A stretch of 64,000 nt of DNA from Gymnodinialimonas sp. 57CJ19 (GCF_038396845.1 NZ_CP151587.1:3012001-3076000), one strand, 5' to 3'. Positions 52,710-61,856 are shown, counted from the stretch's first letter. The notes: generated by a model from the sequence alone, not told the origin. A program made the numbers and translations.

Positions 52710-54752
52710 ATGGCTGATACCCCCCCTCTCGTGATTTTCACGCCTTCGGGCAAACGCGGCCATTTTCCTGTCGGCACCCCGATCCTGACGGCGGCGCGGC
52801 AGTTGGGCGTGGACCTGGATAGCGTCTGCGGCGGGCGGGGCATCTGCTCCAAGTGTCAAATCGTCCCCGCTTACGGCGACTTCCCAAAGCATGGCGTTAC
52901 CGTCCATGAGGGCGCGCTGAGCGACTGGAATGAGGTTGAGGCCCGCTACGACCGTATCCGCGGCTTGAAGAAAGGCCGCCGCTTGGGCTGCCAGGCCAAG
53001 GTCGAAGGCGATATCGTCGTGGATGTGCCGCCAGAAAGCCAGGTCCACAAGCAAGTGGTGCGCAAGGCGGCCTCCACCAAGCCCATCGTCATGGACCCTG
53101 CCACCAAGCTGGTGATGATCGACGTGGTGGAGCCTGACATGCACTCCCCTTCCGGTGATCTGGAACGGGTCGCTGATGCGCTGCACGCCCAGTGGAACAT
53201 CGGGCCAATAACGGCCCGACTTCCCGTTCTGAAGGCTTTGCAACCGGCGCTGCGCAAGGGGCAATGGCAGGTCTCGGTGGCGGTGCATACGCCTGCGGGC
53301 AGCGAAGCTTCTGAAATTCTCGGTGTCTGGCCCGGCTACCACGAGGGCGGGCTTTACGGGCTTGCGGTGGACCTCGGCTCAACCACCATCGCGGGGCATC
53401 TTTGTGATCTCTCCGATGGTCGGGTGCTGGCGTCCTCTGGCTTGATGAACCCGCAAATCCGGTTTGGCGAAGATCTCATGAGCCGCGTCAGCTACGTAAT
53501 GATGAACCCGGGCGGCGACGCCGAGATGACCGCGGCGGTCCAAGGCGCTTTGAACACGCTGGCGCTGGAAATCGCGGCAGAAGCGGGCGTCGATCCCGCT
53601 CTGATTTTTGAGACGGTGATCGTCTGCAACCCCGTCATGCACCACCTTCTGCTTGGCATCGACCCGGTCGAACTCGGCCAGGCCCCCTTCGCCTTGGCCA
53701 CCTCGGGCAGCCTCACCATGGACGCCCGCGACATTGGTCTATCAGACATCGCGCCCACCGCGCAGCTTTACTTGCTGCCGTGCATCGCGGGCCATGTGGG
53801 GGCCGACGCCGCCGCTGTTGCCCTGGCGGAGGAGCCCAACAACTCTCAAGACCTCGTGCTGATTGTCGATGTGGGCACCAACGCGGAAATCCTTTTGGGG
53901 GACACCAACGGCGTTCTGGCCTGTTCCTCCCCTACGGGACCTGCCTTTGAGGGCGCGCAGATCAGTTCGGGCCAACGCGCAGCACCGGGCGCGATCGAGC
54001 GGATCGAGATTGATCCCATAACCAAAGAACCCCGTTTCCGTGTCATCGGCTCAGATATCTGGTCCGACGACCCCGCCTTTGCTGCGGATACGGAGATCAC
54101 CGGGATCTGCGGATCCGGCATTATCGAGGCGGTTGCCGAAATGCGCATGGCGGGCTTGTTGGACGCCTCCGGCTTGATCGGCAGCGCCGAGGCCACGGGG
54201 ACCGCACGATGCGAGCCCGCCGGCCGCGTCCACGCCTACCTGATCCATGACGCCACGGCGACGGGCGGCCCCCGCGTCACCGTCACCCAGGGCGATATCC
54301 GCGCCATTCAACTGGCGAAATCCGCGCTCTATGCCGGCGCGCGCCTGCTTATGGATCAGCGCGGCGTGGATAAAGTGGACCGCGTGGTGCTGGCCGGGGC
54401 CTTTGGGGCCCATATCAGCCCCAAGCACGCGATGGTTCTGGGCATGATCCCCGATGCGCCGCTGGACATGGTGCAATCGGCGGGCAATGCCGCAGGCCAC
54501 GGCGCGCGTATCGCGCTGTGCAACCGCGCCGCCCGCACCCGGATCGAGCAGATCGTCGGCGACATCCACAAGGTCGAGACAGCGGTAGAGCCCAAGTTCC
54601 AGGAGCATTTCGTCAACGCCAACGCCATCCCCCACGCCACCGATCCTTTCCCCGAACTGGCGCAGATCGTGACCCTGCCCAACGTGGCATTCGGGGCCAG
54701 CGGCTCTGCCCCAGGCGAAGGCGGTGGCCGCCGCAGACGCCGCCGTGGATAG
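52710..54752 (+). CDS. ASKHA-domain, [2Fe-2S] corrinoid-reactivation protein (RamA/DUF4445-like)
   Basis: A 680-aa protein that reductively reactivates inactive cob(II)alamin on corrinoid enzymes. Residues 1-~95 are a ferredoxin-type domain with DSVCGGRGICSKC and RLGCQA as [2Fe-2S] ligands. A linker (~100-210) is followed by an ASKHA ATPase-like fold: GLAVDLGSTTIAGHLCDLS, LVLIVDVGTNAEILLG, SSPTGPAFEGAQIS, ICGSGIIEAVAEM and VVLAGAFGAHIS. The C terminus is Gly/Arg-rich. In Roseobacter relatives a protein of this type is needed for the split B12 methionine synthase. ATG 52710 with GGAG upstream is used. Confidence 0.9.
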   Translation: MADTPPLVIFTPSGKRGHFPVGTPILTAARQLGVDLDSVCGGRGICSKCQIVPAYGDFPKHGVTVHEGALSDWNEVEARYDRIRGLKKGRRLGCQAKVEGDIVVDVPPESQVHKQVVRKAASTKPIVMDPATKLVMIDVVEPDMHSPSGDLERVADALHAQWNIGPITARLPVLKALQPALRKGQWQVSVAVHTPAGSEASEILGVWPGYHEGGLYGLAVDLGSTTIAGHLCDLSDGRVLASSGLMNPQIRFGEDLMSRVSYVMMNPGGDAEMTAAVQGALNTLALEIAAEAGVDPALIFETVIVCNPVMHHLLLGIDPVELGQAPFALATSGSLTMDARDIGLSDIAPTAQLYLLPCIAGHVGADAAAVALAEEPNNSQDLVLIVDVGTNAEILLGDTNGVLACSSPTGPAFEGAQISSGQRAAPGAIERIEIDPITKEPRFRVIGSDIWSDDPAFAADTEITGICGSGIIEAVAEMRMAGLLDASGLIGSAEATGTARCEPAGRVHAYLIHDATATGGPRVTVTQGDIRAIQLAKSALYAGARLLMDQRGVDKVDRVVLAGAFGAHISPKHAMVLGMIPDAPLDMVQSAGNAAGHGARIALCNRAARTRIEQIVGDIHKVETAVEPKFQEHFVNANAIPHATDPFPELAQIVTLPNVAFGASGSAPGEGGGRRRRRRG

Positions 54753-54817
54753 CGTATTCCGGCGCGTCTGCCATTGACGCGCCCGGCGGGCTCGCTTATC
54801 TCAGGCCCATACCCGGC

Positions 54818-54891
54818 GCGGGTATGGTGAAAAGGTATCACGGCAGCTTCCCAAGCTTTAGTTACGGGTTCAATTCCCGTTACCCGCTCCA
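54818..54891 (+). tRNA. tRNA-Gly(CCC)
   Basis: A 74-nt tRNA with encoded CCA: acceptor GCGGGTA pairs with TACCCGC, discriminator T, then CCA; anticodon loop TTCCCAA gives anticodon CCC; the T arm is ACGGG-TTCAATT-CCCGT. It is 65 bases downstream of the RamA-like gene. No island-type repeat was noticed beside it. Confidence 0.96.
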
Positions 54892-54925
54892 AAAACTCCC
54901 CCAGACCGATAAAGTGCGCCGAGGT

Positions 54926-55108
54926 TCATCGGGACTTTGGAACGCCGCGTCCGGGGCCTTGTCTTGGCCCCCTGCCCGGTCGACGTCTGGGTTTGGTACG
55001 CATGTTGGGATGATCGCCTTCGCGGCGCAAGGTGACCCATGCGGCAACAGCGATGATCCCCAACACCAAAGCGGTGAACCCCGCGAAGGCCCAAAGCACG
55101 ACGTCCAT
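54926..55108 (-). CDS. Small single-pass membrane protein, hypothetical
   Basis: A 60-aa protein with one N-terminal membrane helix (VVLWAFAGFTALVLGIIAVA) and a strongly basic Arg/Pro/Gly tail. GAGGAA lies seven bases before ATG 55108, and it starts 21 nt after the gph stop on the same strand, so it is probably expressed with gph. No family recognised. Confidence 0.6.
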   Translation of the reverse strand: MDVVLWAFAGFTALVLGIIAVAAWVTLRREGDHPNMRTKPRRRPGRGPRQGPGRGVPKSR

Positions 55109-55129
55109 CGGGTGATTCCTCCCTCGTGT

Positions 55130-55768
55130 CTAAAGCAGACCGTCCACGATGCCCGGCACCTCGGCCCAATCGTCGAAGGCGGCGGTGTGGGGCAAGTTCT
55201 CCAACGGGGACTTTCTATATCCGGGGGTGTATATCAAAAACGGCACGCCTGCGCGCTCGGCGGTTTCGGCGTCCACCTCGCTGTCGCCCACATAGATCTT
55301 CGGTCCCTCGCCCAAGCCTTCGAAAGCCGCCTGAAGCGGCGCCGGATTGGGCTTGCGCCTGGCCAGCGTGTCGCCCGCAAACACCACCTCGAACCGGTCC
55401 TGCCACCCCAGATGCGCCAAGACTGCTTGCGTAGGCCGGCCGGGTTTGTTGGTGCAAAGACCCAGCCTGTGGCCCGCCGCGCCAAGGGCATCCAAGGCAG
55501 TTTCCACGCCGGGGTAGATCACTGTTTTTGTCACCGCCGCCTCGTAGTGGTGGATGAAGCGGGGCTGCAACGCGGCCGGGTCGGCCAAGTTCCGGGCACG
55601 GGCCATACGCTGCACGAACACCACCGCGCCCGCCCCTACGAACCCACGCGCCTCATCAACGCTCAAAGGGGCGGCATTCACCTCGGCCAAGGTGGCATTG
55701 GCGGCAGCGGCGATATCCGCCGCGCTATCAATCAACGTGCCGTCGAGGTCAAAAACGATGCGGGCCAT
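55130..55768 (-). CDS. gph: Phosphoglycolate phosphatase (HAD family)
   Basis: A 212-aa HAD phosphatase that removes 2-phosphoglycolate arising from DNA repair or RuBisCO side reactions. Motif I is VFDLDGTLIDSAADI, motif II LCTNKPGRP, motif III RRKPNPAPL and motif IV YVGDSEVDAETA. The chain agrees with the Gph subgroup (GYRKSPLENL). ATG 55768 starts directly at the conserved N terminus. Other small phosphate esters are possible substrates. Confidence 0.88.
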   Translation of the reverse strand: MARIVFDLDGTLIDSAADIAAAANATLAEVNAAPLSVDEARGFVGAGAVVFVQRMARARNLADPAALQPRFIHHYEAAVTKTVIYPGVETALDALGAAGHRLGLCTNKPGRPTQAVLAHLGWQDRFEVVFAGDTLARRKPNPAPLQAAFEGLGEGPKIYVGDSEVDAETAERAGVPFLIYTPGYRKSPLENLPHTAAFDDWAEVPGIVDGLL

Positions 55769-55846
55769 GGGGTCCTCCAATGCAGCTCTGCCCCTTGAGG
55801 TAACGAGGCGTTCGGGGGAAGACAAGGCAACCAACCGGAGACTGCC

Positions 55847-56335
55847 ATGCCCCCCTATCTCACGCCAATTTCCGCCGACGCCCTACGCGCCATCGGTATT
55901 CCCGCCCCTTGGACTTTCGGCCTTGCCGACCGGGTCCGTTTCGGAGAGTTGGACGCCGTCGGCCACGTTAACCACACCGCCTACTTGCGCTGGTTCGAGA
56001 GCTTTCGCCTGCCGTTCCTGCAAGCCCGCCATGTCACCGATTATGGCCCATCCAGCCCGCGCCTGGTTCTGAAGCAAGTGACCTGCACCTACGACGCCGA
56101 GATGTTGATGGGCGAGGATTACGTGGTCACGGGCCGGGTCAGCGCCTTTCGCAACACGTCTTTCACGATGGAATTTGCAACGTGGCGGGTGGCGTCGGAT
56201 CACCCGGCCGAACAGACCGCCCACGGCGGCTGCGTCGTCGTCTTGCTGAACCGCGACGGGCCGGGACGCCACCCGATCCCCGAGGCCGGGCGCGACGCGT
56301 TTATCACCCACGACAGCGCCGTGGCCGAGGGTTAG
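55847..56335 (+). CDS. Acyl-CoA thioesterase (hotdog fold, 4HBT-like)
   Basis: A 162-aa hotdog-fold thioesterase. The catalytic segment RFGELDAVGHVNHTAYLRWFE includes the Asp and His/Asn pattern of 4-hydroxybenzoyl-CoA thioesterase-like enzymes (given here in fewer than 20 residues as DAVGHVNHTAYLRWFE). VLKQVTCTYDAEMLMGEDY and SFTMEFATW are typical beta-strand parts. Substrate is unspecified. Confidence 0.85.
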   Translation: MPPYLTPISADALRAIGIPAPWTFGLADRVRFGELDAVGHVNHTAYLRWFESFRLPFLQARHVTDYGPSSPRLVLKQVTCTYDAEMLMGEDYVVTGRVSAFRNTSFTMEFATWRVASDHPAEQTAHGGCVVVLLNRDGPGRHPIPEAGRDAFITHDSAVAEG

Positions 56336-56529
56336 GGGACGCTTCCGGTTTTCCGCAGTATGCATCGGCGCGAAAAATAAGGTATAATCACCATATTAAT
56401 TTTATTTTTTGCCATCGGATCACAGGTTTCTGCGCTTGTTCGGCACCTTGGATCAAACGGCGCAACTTTTTTGGTCTACGCCCGCCCGTGGTCGCCCCCG
56501 CGGCTTCGGTATTTCAGAAGGAAAACACC

Positions 56530-56928
56530 ATGACGAAAATTCAAACGCGATTGGGGCAGCTGATTGCTGCTTCAGCACTAGCCAGTGCCGCCTTCACCCT
56601 ACCCGCCACTGCCGGCTTTGTCGGCGTCAGCCAATGTAACGCGGCCGGGGGCAGCTCCGAGCCGGTGTTGCACTTTGTCGATGGCGGACGCCGTCTCACT
56701 GTAGCGGTTGGCCAAGGGGGATTAACCCGCGACATCATCTTTAACGAACGCGCCGCATTGGCGTGGGCGGCGGCCTCTGGCCTGTTCCCGGAGGACAGTG
56801 TTTTTGGGAACTACGGCGGTTTTGTCTGCGGCATCCGCAGTGAAGACAGTGACCCCGAACCCGAACAACCGGCCCCGCCACAAGAGCCACCAGAGCAGCC
56901 AGAGCAGCCTCCAATTGCCGATGCCTAA
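56530..56928 (+). CDS. Secreted protein with Pro/Glu-rich tail, hypothetical
   Basis: A 132-aa protein with a Sec signal peptide (LIAASALASAAFTLPATAG, cleavage near ATA-GF), a globular part of ~80 residues with two cysteines (SQCNAAG, FVCGIRS) likely forming a disulfide, and a C-terminal tail of acidic Pro/Glu/Gln residues (EQPAPPQEPPEQPEQPP). No family recognised. The region in front (56336-56529) is A+T-rich for this genome, with TTAATTTTATTTTTT. It converges on pgi. Confidence 0.72.
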   Translation: MTKIQTRLGQLIAASALASAAFTLPATAGFVGVSQCNAAGGSSEPVLHFVDGGRRLTVAVGQGGLTRDIIFNERAALAWAAASGLFPEDSVFGNYGGFVCGIRSEDSDPEPEQPAPPQEPPEQPEQPPIADA

Positions 56929-56975
56929 CAATTTGCGAGGGAAACTGCGAGAGTAGATAGCACAGGCCTAGCAAT

Positions 56976-57001
56976 GTGGGCGGGTTCTAGACCCCGCCCA
57001 C
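56976..57001. terminator. Hairpin covering the pgi stop codon
   Basis: GTGGGCGGG (56976-56984) and CCCGCCCAC (56993-57001) pair perfectly over nine bases; the pgi stop TAG is in the loop. It lies between the convergent secreted-protein and pgi genes and could serve both. No T-run follows on either side. Confidence 0.6.
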
Positions 57002-58600
57002 GGCCTGCACGGCCTTTACTAACGCAAGGGTGGATCCATCCTTGCCCGCCCCATCGCTTTCGCCGGTCAAGACCGGCTCTAGCGCGACGGCCAGTTCCTT
57101 GCCCAATTCCACGCCCCATTGGTCGAAGGAATTGATGCCAAGGATGACCCCCTCCACAAACACACGATGCTCGTAGAGCGCGATGATCTGGCCAAGGGTA
57201 AACGGCGTTAACTGATCGTAGAGAAGCGTCGTGGAAGGCCGGTTGCCGGCAAACACACGATGCGCGGCTTGGCGCTCCAACTCAGCCCCCTCAAGGCCCT
57301 TGGCAGCCATCATCGCACGGGCCTCGTCCATGGATCGGCCCCGCATCAGCGCCTCGGATTGGGCAAAGCAATTGGCGACCAGCAAACGGTGATGGTGGGC
57401 CAGATCGGGCTCATGCCCCTTGGCGGCCACAAGGAATTCGCAAGGCACAATCCGCGTGCCTTGGTGGATCAGTTGATAGAAAGCGTGCTGTCCGTTGGTG
57501 CCCGGCTCGCCCCAAACGACGGGGCCCGAGTCCAACTCCAACGCGGTGCCGTCCATCGCGACGGACTTGCCGTTGCTCTCCATCTCAAGCTGCTGAAGAT
57601 ACGCGGGCAGACGGCTTAGGCGGTTGTCGTAGGGCAGAACGGCGCGGGTGGCGTGACCCTGTACTTGATTATGCCACATGCCGACCAAGGCCAGCAGAAC
57701 CGGCAAGTTGTCGGCCAGATCGGCCTCTTGGAAATGACGGTCCATGGTGGCGGCGCCGTTAAGGAAATTGGTGAAGGCATCGTGCCCCACGGCGATCATC
57801 AGGCCAAGGCCAATCGGGCCCCAAAGGGAATAGCGCCCGCCGACCCAATCCTCGAACCCGAAGACCCGCTCCGCCGGGATGCCAAAGGCACCCGCTTTCT
57901 CGGTACTGGAGGACAGGGCCACGAATTGCGCCGAAGGATCAGACACGTCTTTCGCCATCCAATCCCGCGCCGTCTGCGCGTTGGTCATGGTCTCGATCGT
58001 GGTGAAAGTCTTGGAGGCCACGATCACCAAAGTCGTTTTTGGATCAAGACCTTGCAGAGCGTCGTTCATGTCCGCGCCATCCACGTTGGACACGTAATGC
58101 AGACGCGGACCGTCATGATACGGGGCCAAGGCAAGGGTCGCCATGGCCGGCCCAAGATCCGAGCCGCCAATGCCGATGTTCACCACGTCCGTAAACCGCC
58201 CGCCTTGCCCGGCAAAGCTGCCGGAGCGTACGGCCTCGGCAAAATCCAGACAGCGGGCGCGGGTGTCCAGAACCTCGGGCATGACGTCTTCGCCATCCAC
58301 CATGATTGGCCCCTTGTTTGCCCGCAACGCCGTATGCAGCACGGCGCGTCCTTCGGTTTCGTTGATCTTCTCTCCCGAGAACATCGCACTCCGCCGCGCC
58401 TCGACGCCTTTGACACGGGCCAATTCAAGCAGAAGCGACAGCGCCCCGTCGTCAATCTGGGTCTTGGAGAAATCGAAATACAACCCATCGGCGCGGACAG
58501 AAAAACGCTCTACCCGCCCCGGCTTATCAAACGATTTCAGAATGTTGCGGTCCTTCGTTGATGCGCCATGCGCCCGCAGTTCTGACCAGAATTCGCCCAT
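56987..58600 (-). CDS. pgi: Glucose-6-phosphate isomerase
   Basis: A 537-aa Pgi interconverting glucose-6-phosphate and fructose-6-phosphate. Signature blocks are NIGIGGSDLGPAMATLAL, VGGRYSLWGPIGLGLMIAVG and EPGTNGQHAFYQLIHQGT (catalytic Glu and His). ATG 58600 (MGEFWSEL) matches the family N terminus. It is the last gene of the zwf-pgl-pgi operon; five bases separate it from pgl. Confidence 0.97.
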   Translation of the reverse strand: MGEFWSELRAHGASTKDRNILKSFDKPGRVERFSVRADGLYFDFSKTQIDDGALSLLLELARVKGVEARRSAMFSGEKINETEGRAVLHTALRANKGPIMVDGEDVMPEVLDTRARCLDFAEAVRSGSFAGQGGRFTDVVNIGIGGSDLGPAMATLALAPYHDGPRLHYVSNVDGADMNDALQGLDPKTTLVIVASKTFTTIETMTNAQTARDWMAKDVSDPSAQFVALSSSTEKAGAFGIPAERVFGFEDWVGGRYSLWGPIGLGLMIAVGHDAFTNFLNGAATMDRHFQEADLADNLPVLLALVGMWHNQVQGHATRAVLPYDNRLSRLPAYLQQLEMESNGKSVAMDGTALELDSGPVVWGEPGTNGQHAFYQLIHQGTRIVPCEFLVAAKGHEPDLAHHHRLLVANCFAQSEALMRGRSMDEARAMMAAKGLEGAELERQAAHRVFAGNRPSTTLLYDQLTPFTLGQIIALYEHRVFVEGVILGINSFDQWGVELGKELAVALEPVLTGESDGAGKDGSTLALVKAVQAVGGV

Positions 58601-58605
58601 TTCCA

Positions 58606-59280
58606 CTACTCCGCCCAATGCACCGTGGCCCCAGACAGAACCGCCGCAATCGGCGCCTCTTCCGGGGGCAGTTTCAGCGCCCGTTCCAATGCTTCGCGTT
58701 TCTCTGTGCCCGTGATGACCACGTGCTTGTTGATCGCGTCGTTCAATACCCGCGCCGTCAGGGTGATCCGCGGCTCGCCCGCGCCCTCTGCGCGCATCGG
58801 CATCAGCAACGGCGCGTCCGCGGCCAAGGCCGCCTCCAGATTATCCGCGCCGGGGAACAGGCTGGCGGTGTGCATATCCGCGCCCATGCCAAGCAGCAGG
58901 ACCGAGATCGGCAAATGCCCCTCCAGCCCCTCTGACAGCGCGTCCATGCTGTCTTCCGCACTTGCGTCATCCTTAAACAATGGGATGAGCGTCGCGCCAG
59001 ATGCCTTTGATACCAATAACTTTTTCTTGAGAAGCGTGGTGTTGGATCGAGGGCTATCCTCGCCCACCCAACGTTCGTCATTCAGCACGACTGAAACGCG
59101 GTCCCAGTCCAAGGCCTGTTCACTCAACACATCGAAAATCGGCCCCGGTGTGGTGCCTCCCGGCACGCACAGCGTCGCCCGGTCATTGCCACGCAGCGCT
59201 TCGGCCAGCTCTGCGGTTAACCGATCGGCCAAGTCCAGCATCATCATCTCACGGTCGGCGTATTCGACAAAATCCATCAT
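58606..59280 (-). CDS. pgl: 6-phosphogluconolactonase
   Basis: A 224-aa lactonase (DevB type) hydrolysing 6-phosphogluconolactone, the product of Zwf. Features are LCVPGGTTPGPIFDVLS, VVLNDERWVGEDSPRSNTTLL, LLLGMGADMHTASLFPG and GEPRITLTARVL. The first of two adjacent ATGs (59280) overlaps the zwf stop as ATGA, so translation is coupled. Confidence 0.95.
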   Translation of the reverse strand: MMDFVEYADREMMMLDLADRLTAELAEALRGNDRATLCVPGGTTPGPIFDVLSEQALDWDRVSVVLNDERWVGEDSPRSNTTLLKKKLLVSKASGATLIPLFKDDASAEDSMDALSEGLEGHLPISVLLLGMGADMHTASLFPGADNLEAALAADAPLLMPMRAEGAGEPRITLTARVLNDAINKHVVITGTEKREALERALKLPPEEAPIAAVLSGATVHWAE

Positions 59281-60719
59281 GCGATATCCCTCCAGCGGCG
59301 GCCGTCACGGTGCAACAGCATGAGTGCTTCTTCCGGGCCCGAGCTGCCGGTTTCATACTGCACCGGCTTTTCCGCCCGCTCTATCCAGCCTTCAATGATC
59401 GGGTCGGTCCACGCCCAGGCGGCCTCGACCTCATCGCCTCGCATGAACAGCGTTTGGTTGCCCCGGATGACATCCATGATCAGCCGCTCATAGGCGTCCG
59501 GCACATGGCCCACGTCGGAGCCCAACGCGTCCGCAAACGACATGTCCAGCGGCACATCCACCAGACGCATGCCCCCCGGACCCGGCTCCTTGATCGTCAC
59601 CCGCAGGTCGATGCCCTCGTCGGGCTGCAACCGGATCGACAGGACATTTGCCCGGCTTCCGGCGTCTGCCTCGAAGATCGAGTGGGGCGTATCCTTGAAG
59701 TGTACCACAATTTCGGACCCGCGTGCCTTCATGCATTTGCCCGTGCGCAGGTAAAACGGCGTGCCGTTCCAGCGCCAGTTGGCAATGTGCAGCTTCATGG
59801 CGATGTAGGATTCCGTGCGCGATGCCGGGTCTTCCACGTCGTCCAGATACGAGTGCTTCCCCTTGTACTGCCCGCGCACGATGTCCGCAGGAGCCACAGG
59901 ATCAAGGGCCCGGATCACCTTGAGTTTTTCGTCTCGAACAGCATTGGGCTCAAACTTGTTGGGTGGCTCCATCGCCGTCAGGCAAAGCAGTTGCATCAGG
60001 TGGTTCTGCACCATATCGCGCATCGCCCCGGACTTGTCGTAATAGGCCCCGCGCCCGCCCACGCCGACCTCTTCGGCCACGGTGATTTGCACGTGATCCA
60101 CGTATTGCGCGTTCCAAAGGGGCTCGAACAGCACATTGCCGAAGCGGATCGCCATAAGGTTCTGGACGGTCTCTTTGCCGAGGTAATGGTCGATCCGGTA
60201 GATCTGCGTCTCGTCAAAATGCTCGGCCAGCGTGGCGTTCAGGGCCTTGGCCGAGGCAAGGTCACGCCCGAAAGGTTTCTCCACCACGATCCGCGCGTCG
60301 CTGCTGGCGATCTCAAACGAATGAAGCCGCTCTGCCAGCGCACCAAACAAGCTCGGGCCGACCGAAAAGTAGAAAGCCTGCGTGACCCCGTCGCGCATCT
60401 TGCCCTTCAGTTCTTTCCAGCCACCATCGCCCATGGCGTCAATCGCCAGATAATCGAGCCGCTCCAGAAATGCAGCGATCAGCGCCTTATCCAGTTCCGC
60501 CTTCGGCAGAAATTCCTTCAGCGCCTTCTCGACCCACTTAGCCCATGCGGCAGCGTCTTGCTCGGTCCGCGCAGCACCGATGATCCGCGCCTCCTCCGGC
60601 ATCTGCCCATCACTGAAGCGCCGAAACAATGCCGGCAGGATCTTGCGCCGGGCAAGATCGCCCGTACCGCCGAAAATGACCAAATCAAACGGTTCAACCG
60701 GAATGACGCGCGAGACCAT
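59277..60719 (-). CDS. zwf: Glucose-6-phosphate 1-dehydrogenase
   Basis: A 480-aa G6PD, first step of the pentose-phosphate and Entner-Doudoroff routes. The NADP fold begins with LVIFGGTGDLARRKILPALF; the active-site block RIDHYLGKETVQNLMAIRF contains the catalytic His. It starts the zwf-pgl-pgi operon, and the enzymes together oxidise glucose-6-phosphate to 6-phosphogluconate. A 14-bp palindrome lies 20-33 bases before ATG 60719. Confidence 0.97.
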   Translation of the reverse strand: MVSRVIPVEPFDLVIFGGTGDLARRKILPALFRRFSDGQMPEEARIIGAARTEQDAAAWAKWVEKALKEFLPKAELDKALIAAFLERLDYLAIDAMGDGGWKELKGKMRDGVTQAFYFSVGPSLFGALAERLHSFEIASSDARIVVEKPFGRDLASAKALNATLAEHFDETQIYRIDHYLGKETVQNLMAIRFGNVLFEPLWNAQYVDHVQITVAEEVGVGGRGAYYDKSGAMRDMVQNHLMQLLCLTAMEPPNKFEPNAVRDEKLKVIRALDPVAPADIVRGQYKGKHSYLDDVEDPASRTESYIAMKLHIANWRWNGTPFYLRTGKCMKARGSEIVVHFKDTPHSIFEADAGSRANVLSIRLQPDEGIDLRVTIKEPGPGGMRLVDVPLDMSFADALGSDVGHVPDAYERLIMDVIRGNQTLFMRGDEVEAAWAWTDPIIEGWIERAEKPVQYETGSSGPEEALMLLHRDGRRWRDIA

Positions 60720-60738
60720 GGAGGTCCTCCTCGATTTG

Positions 60739-60752
60739 CGTTAGCGCTAACG
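60739..60752. promoter_or_regulatory. Candidate LacI-family operator upstream of zwf
   Basis: CGTTAGCGCTAACG is a perfect 14-bp palindrome with the central CG pair (here GC/CG within TTAGCGCTAA) typical of LacI/GalR-family operators. It lies 20-33 bases upstream of the zwf start and so probably overlaps the promoter or leader. No LacI gene is in the window. Confidence 0.6.
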
Positions 60753-60887
60753 GCGCCCTTCTAACTGACACTGCAACCGAATGTCTAATAAAACCGACGC
60801 AGCCATCAACATCGCGTCAATCGGCGCCGAAATCGGCAACGATCAGGCCGATATCGGTCGAAACAAAAGCGCCCCATATCGCCCCAT

Positions 60888-61844
60888 CTAGGGCTGCATC
60901 GCGCAAATCAACTCAAACATGATCGACGCCCCAAGCCACGCCGTAATCCCGCCGTTGTCGAAGGGCGGAGACACCTCAACCAAGTCAGCCCCGATCACGT
61001 CCAACCCCCTCAGTCCCCGCACGCAAGAGATCGCCTCGAACGAAGTCGGCCCCCCCACTTCCGGCGTTCCCGTGCCCGGCGCGTAAGCGGGGTCAATGAA
61101 ATCAATATCGAACGAGACATACGTGGGCGCGTCCCCTACAACATCGCGGCAAATCTGCATCACCTGCGGCCAGCCGCGTTCCATGCATTCCTCGATTGGC
61201 ATGATCCGCACGCCCTTTTCATGGCCGTAATCGAAATCCGATGTGTTATAGGACGTGCCCCGCATCCCCGCCATCACGCAACGCTTGGGGTCGATGCACC
61301 CTTCCTCAATCGCTTGGCGGAACGGGTTGCCGTGGGTCAGGGTCTTGCCACCAAAATACGGCGGATAGAGATCTGTGTGACTATCCAGCAGCACCAACCC
61401 AAACGCTTCGCCGCGCGCCGCGCGCAACTCTCTCAAAACGGTCAGCGTGCACAGATGATCGCCCCCCACCATGAACGGCGTAATCCCCTGTCCCAATACA
61501 CCCGCCACGAAAGCCTGCGCATTCTCCAAAGCTTCATCCTGATCCACGGGCGACATCGCCACATCGCCCAGATCAGCAATGCGCTGCGCCTGAAACGGCA
61601 ATTGCCCCGTGGCCCGGTTCATCTCCCTCAACATGGTCGAGGCATCCCTCAGCGCCCTTGGCCCATGGCGCGCGCCCGGCCTGTTCGACGTCGCCCCATC
61701 CCAGGGCAACCCAAACACCCCGATATCCACCTGTTCTCGCTTCGGATCTTCAGCCGCCAGATAGGGCAACCGCATGAAAGACGGCACCCCGGCATAGCGG
61801 GGCAAATCAGTGCCCGAGGGCGGCTGGAAAAACGGATCGGCCAT
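60888..61844 (-). CDS. speB: Agmatinase (ureohydrolase family)
   Basis: A 318-aa Mn2-dependent ureohydrolase: GGDH (FMVGGDHLCT), DSHTD in place of the more common DAHxD, and SFDIDFIDPAYAPGTGTPE supply the metal ligands. The N-terminal FGLPWDGATSNRPGARHGP is typical of agmatinase or guanidinobutyrase. It hydrolyses agmatine to putrescine and urea, or a related guanidino acid. ATG 61844 with AAGGAA upstream; triplicated 15-bp repeats lie directly before it. Confidence 0.88.
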   Translation of the reverse strand: MADPFFQPPSGTDLPRYAGVPSFMRLPYLAAEDPKREQVDIGVFGLPWDGATSNRPGARHGPRALRDASTMLREMNRATGQLPFQAQRIADLGDVAMSPVDQDEALENAQAFVAGVLGQGITPFMVGGDHLCTLTVLRELRAARGEAFGLVLLDSHTDLYPPYFGGKTLTHGNPFRQAIEEGCIDPKRCVMAGMRGTSYNTSDFDYGHEKGVRIMPIEECMERGWPQVMQICRDVVGDAPTYVSFDIDFIDPAYAPGTGTPEVGGPTSFEAISCVRGLRGLDVIGADLVEVSPPFDNGGITAWLGASIMFELICAMQP

Positions 61845-61856
61845 GGGGATTCCTTC

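Noticed and set aside
54818..54891. tRNA-Gly as a second island insertion site
   Set aside because: No integrase and no repeated 3' end were found near it; flanking genes are ordinary.
56182..56529. Continuous plus-strand frame joining the thioesterase region to the secreted protein
   Set aside because: The signal peptide at 56530 defines the true start; the upstream part is out of frame with the thioesterase and random.
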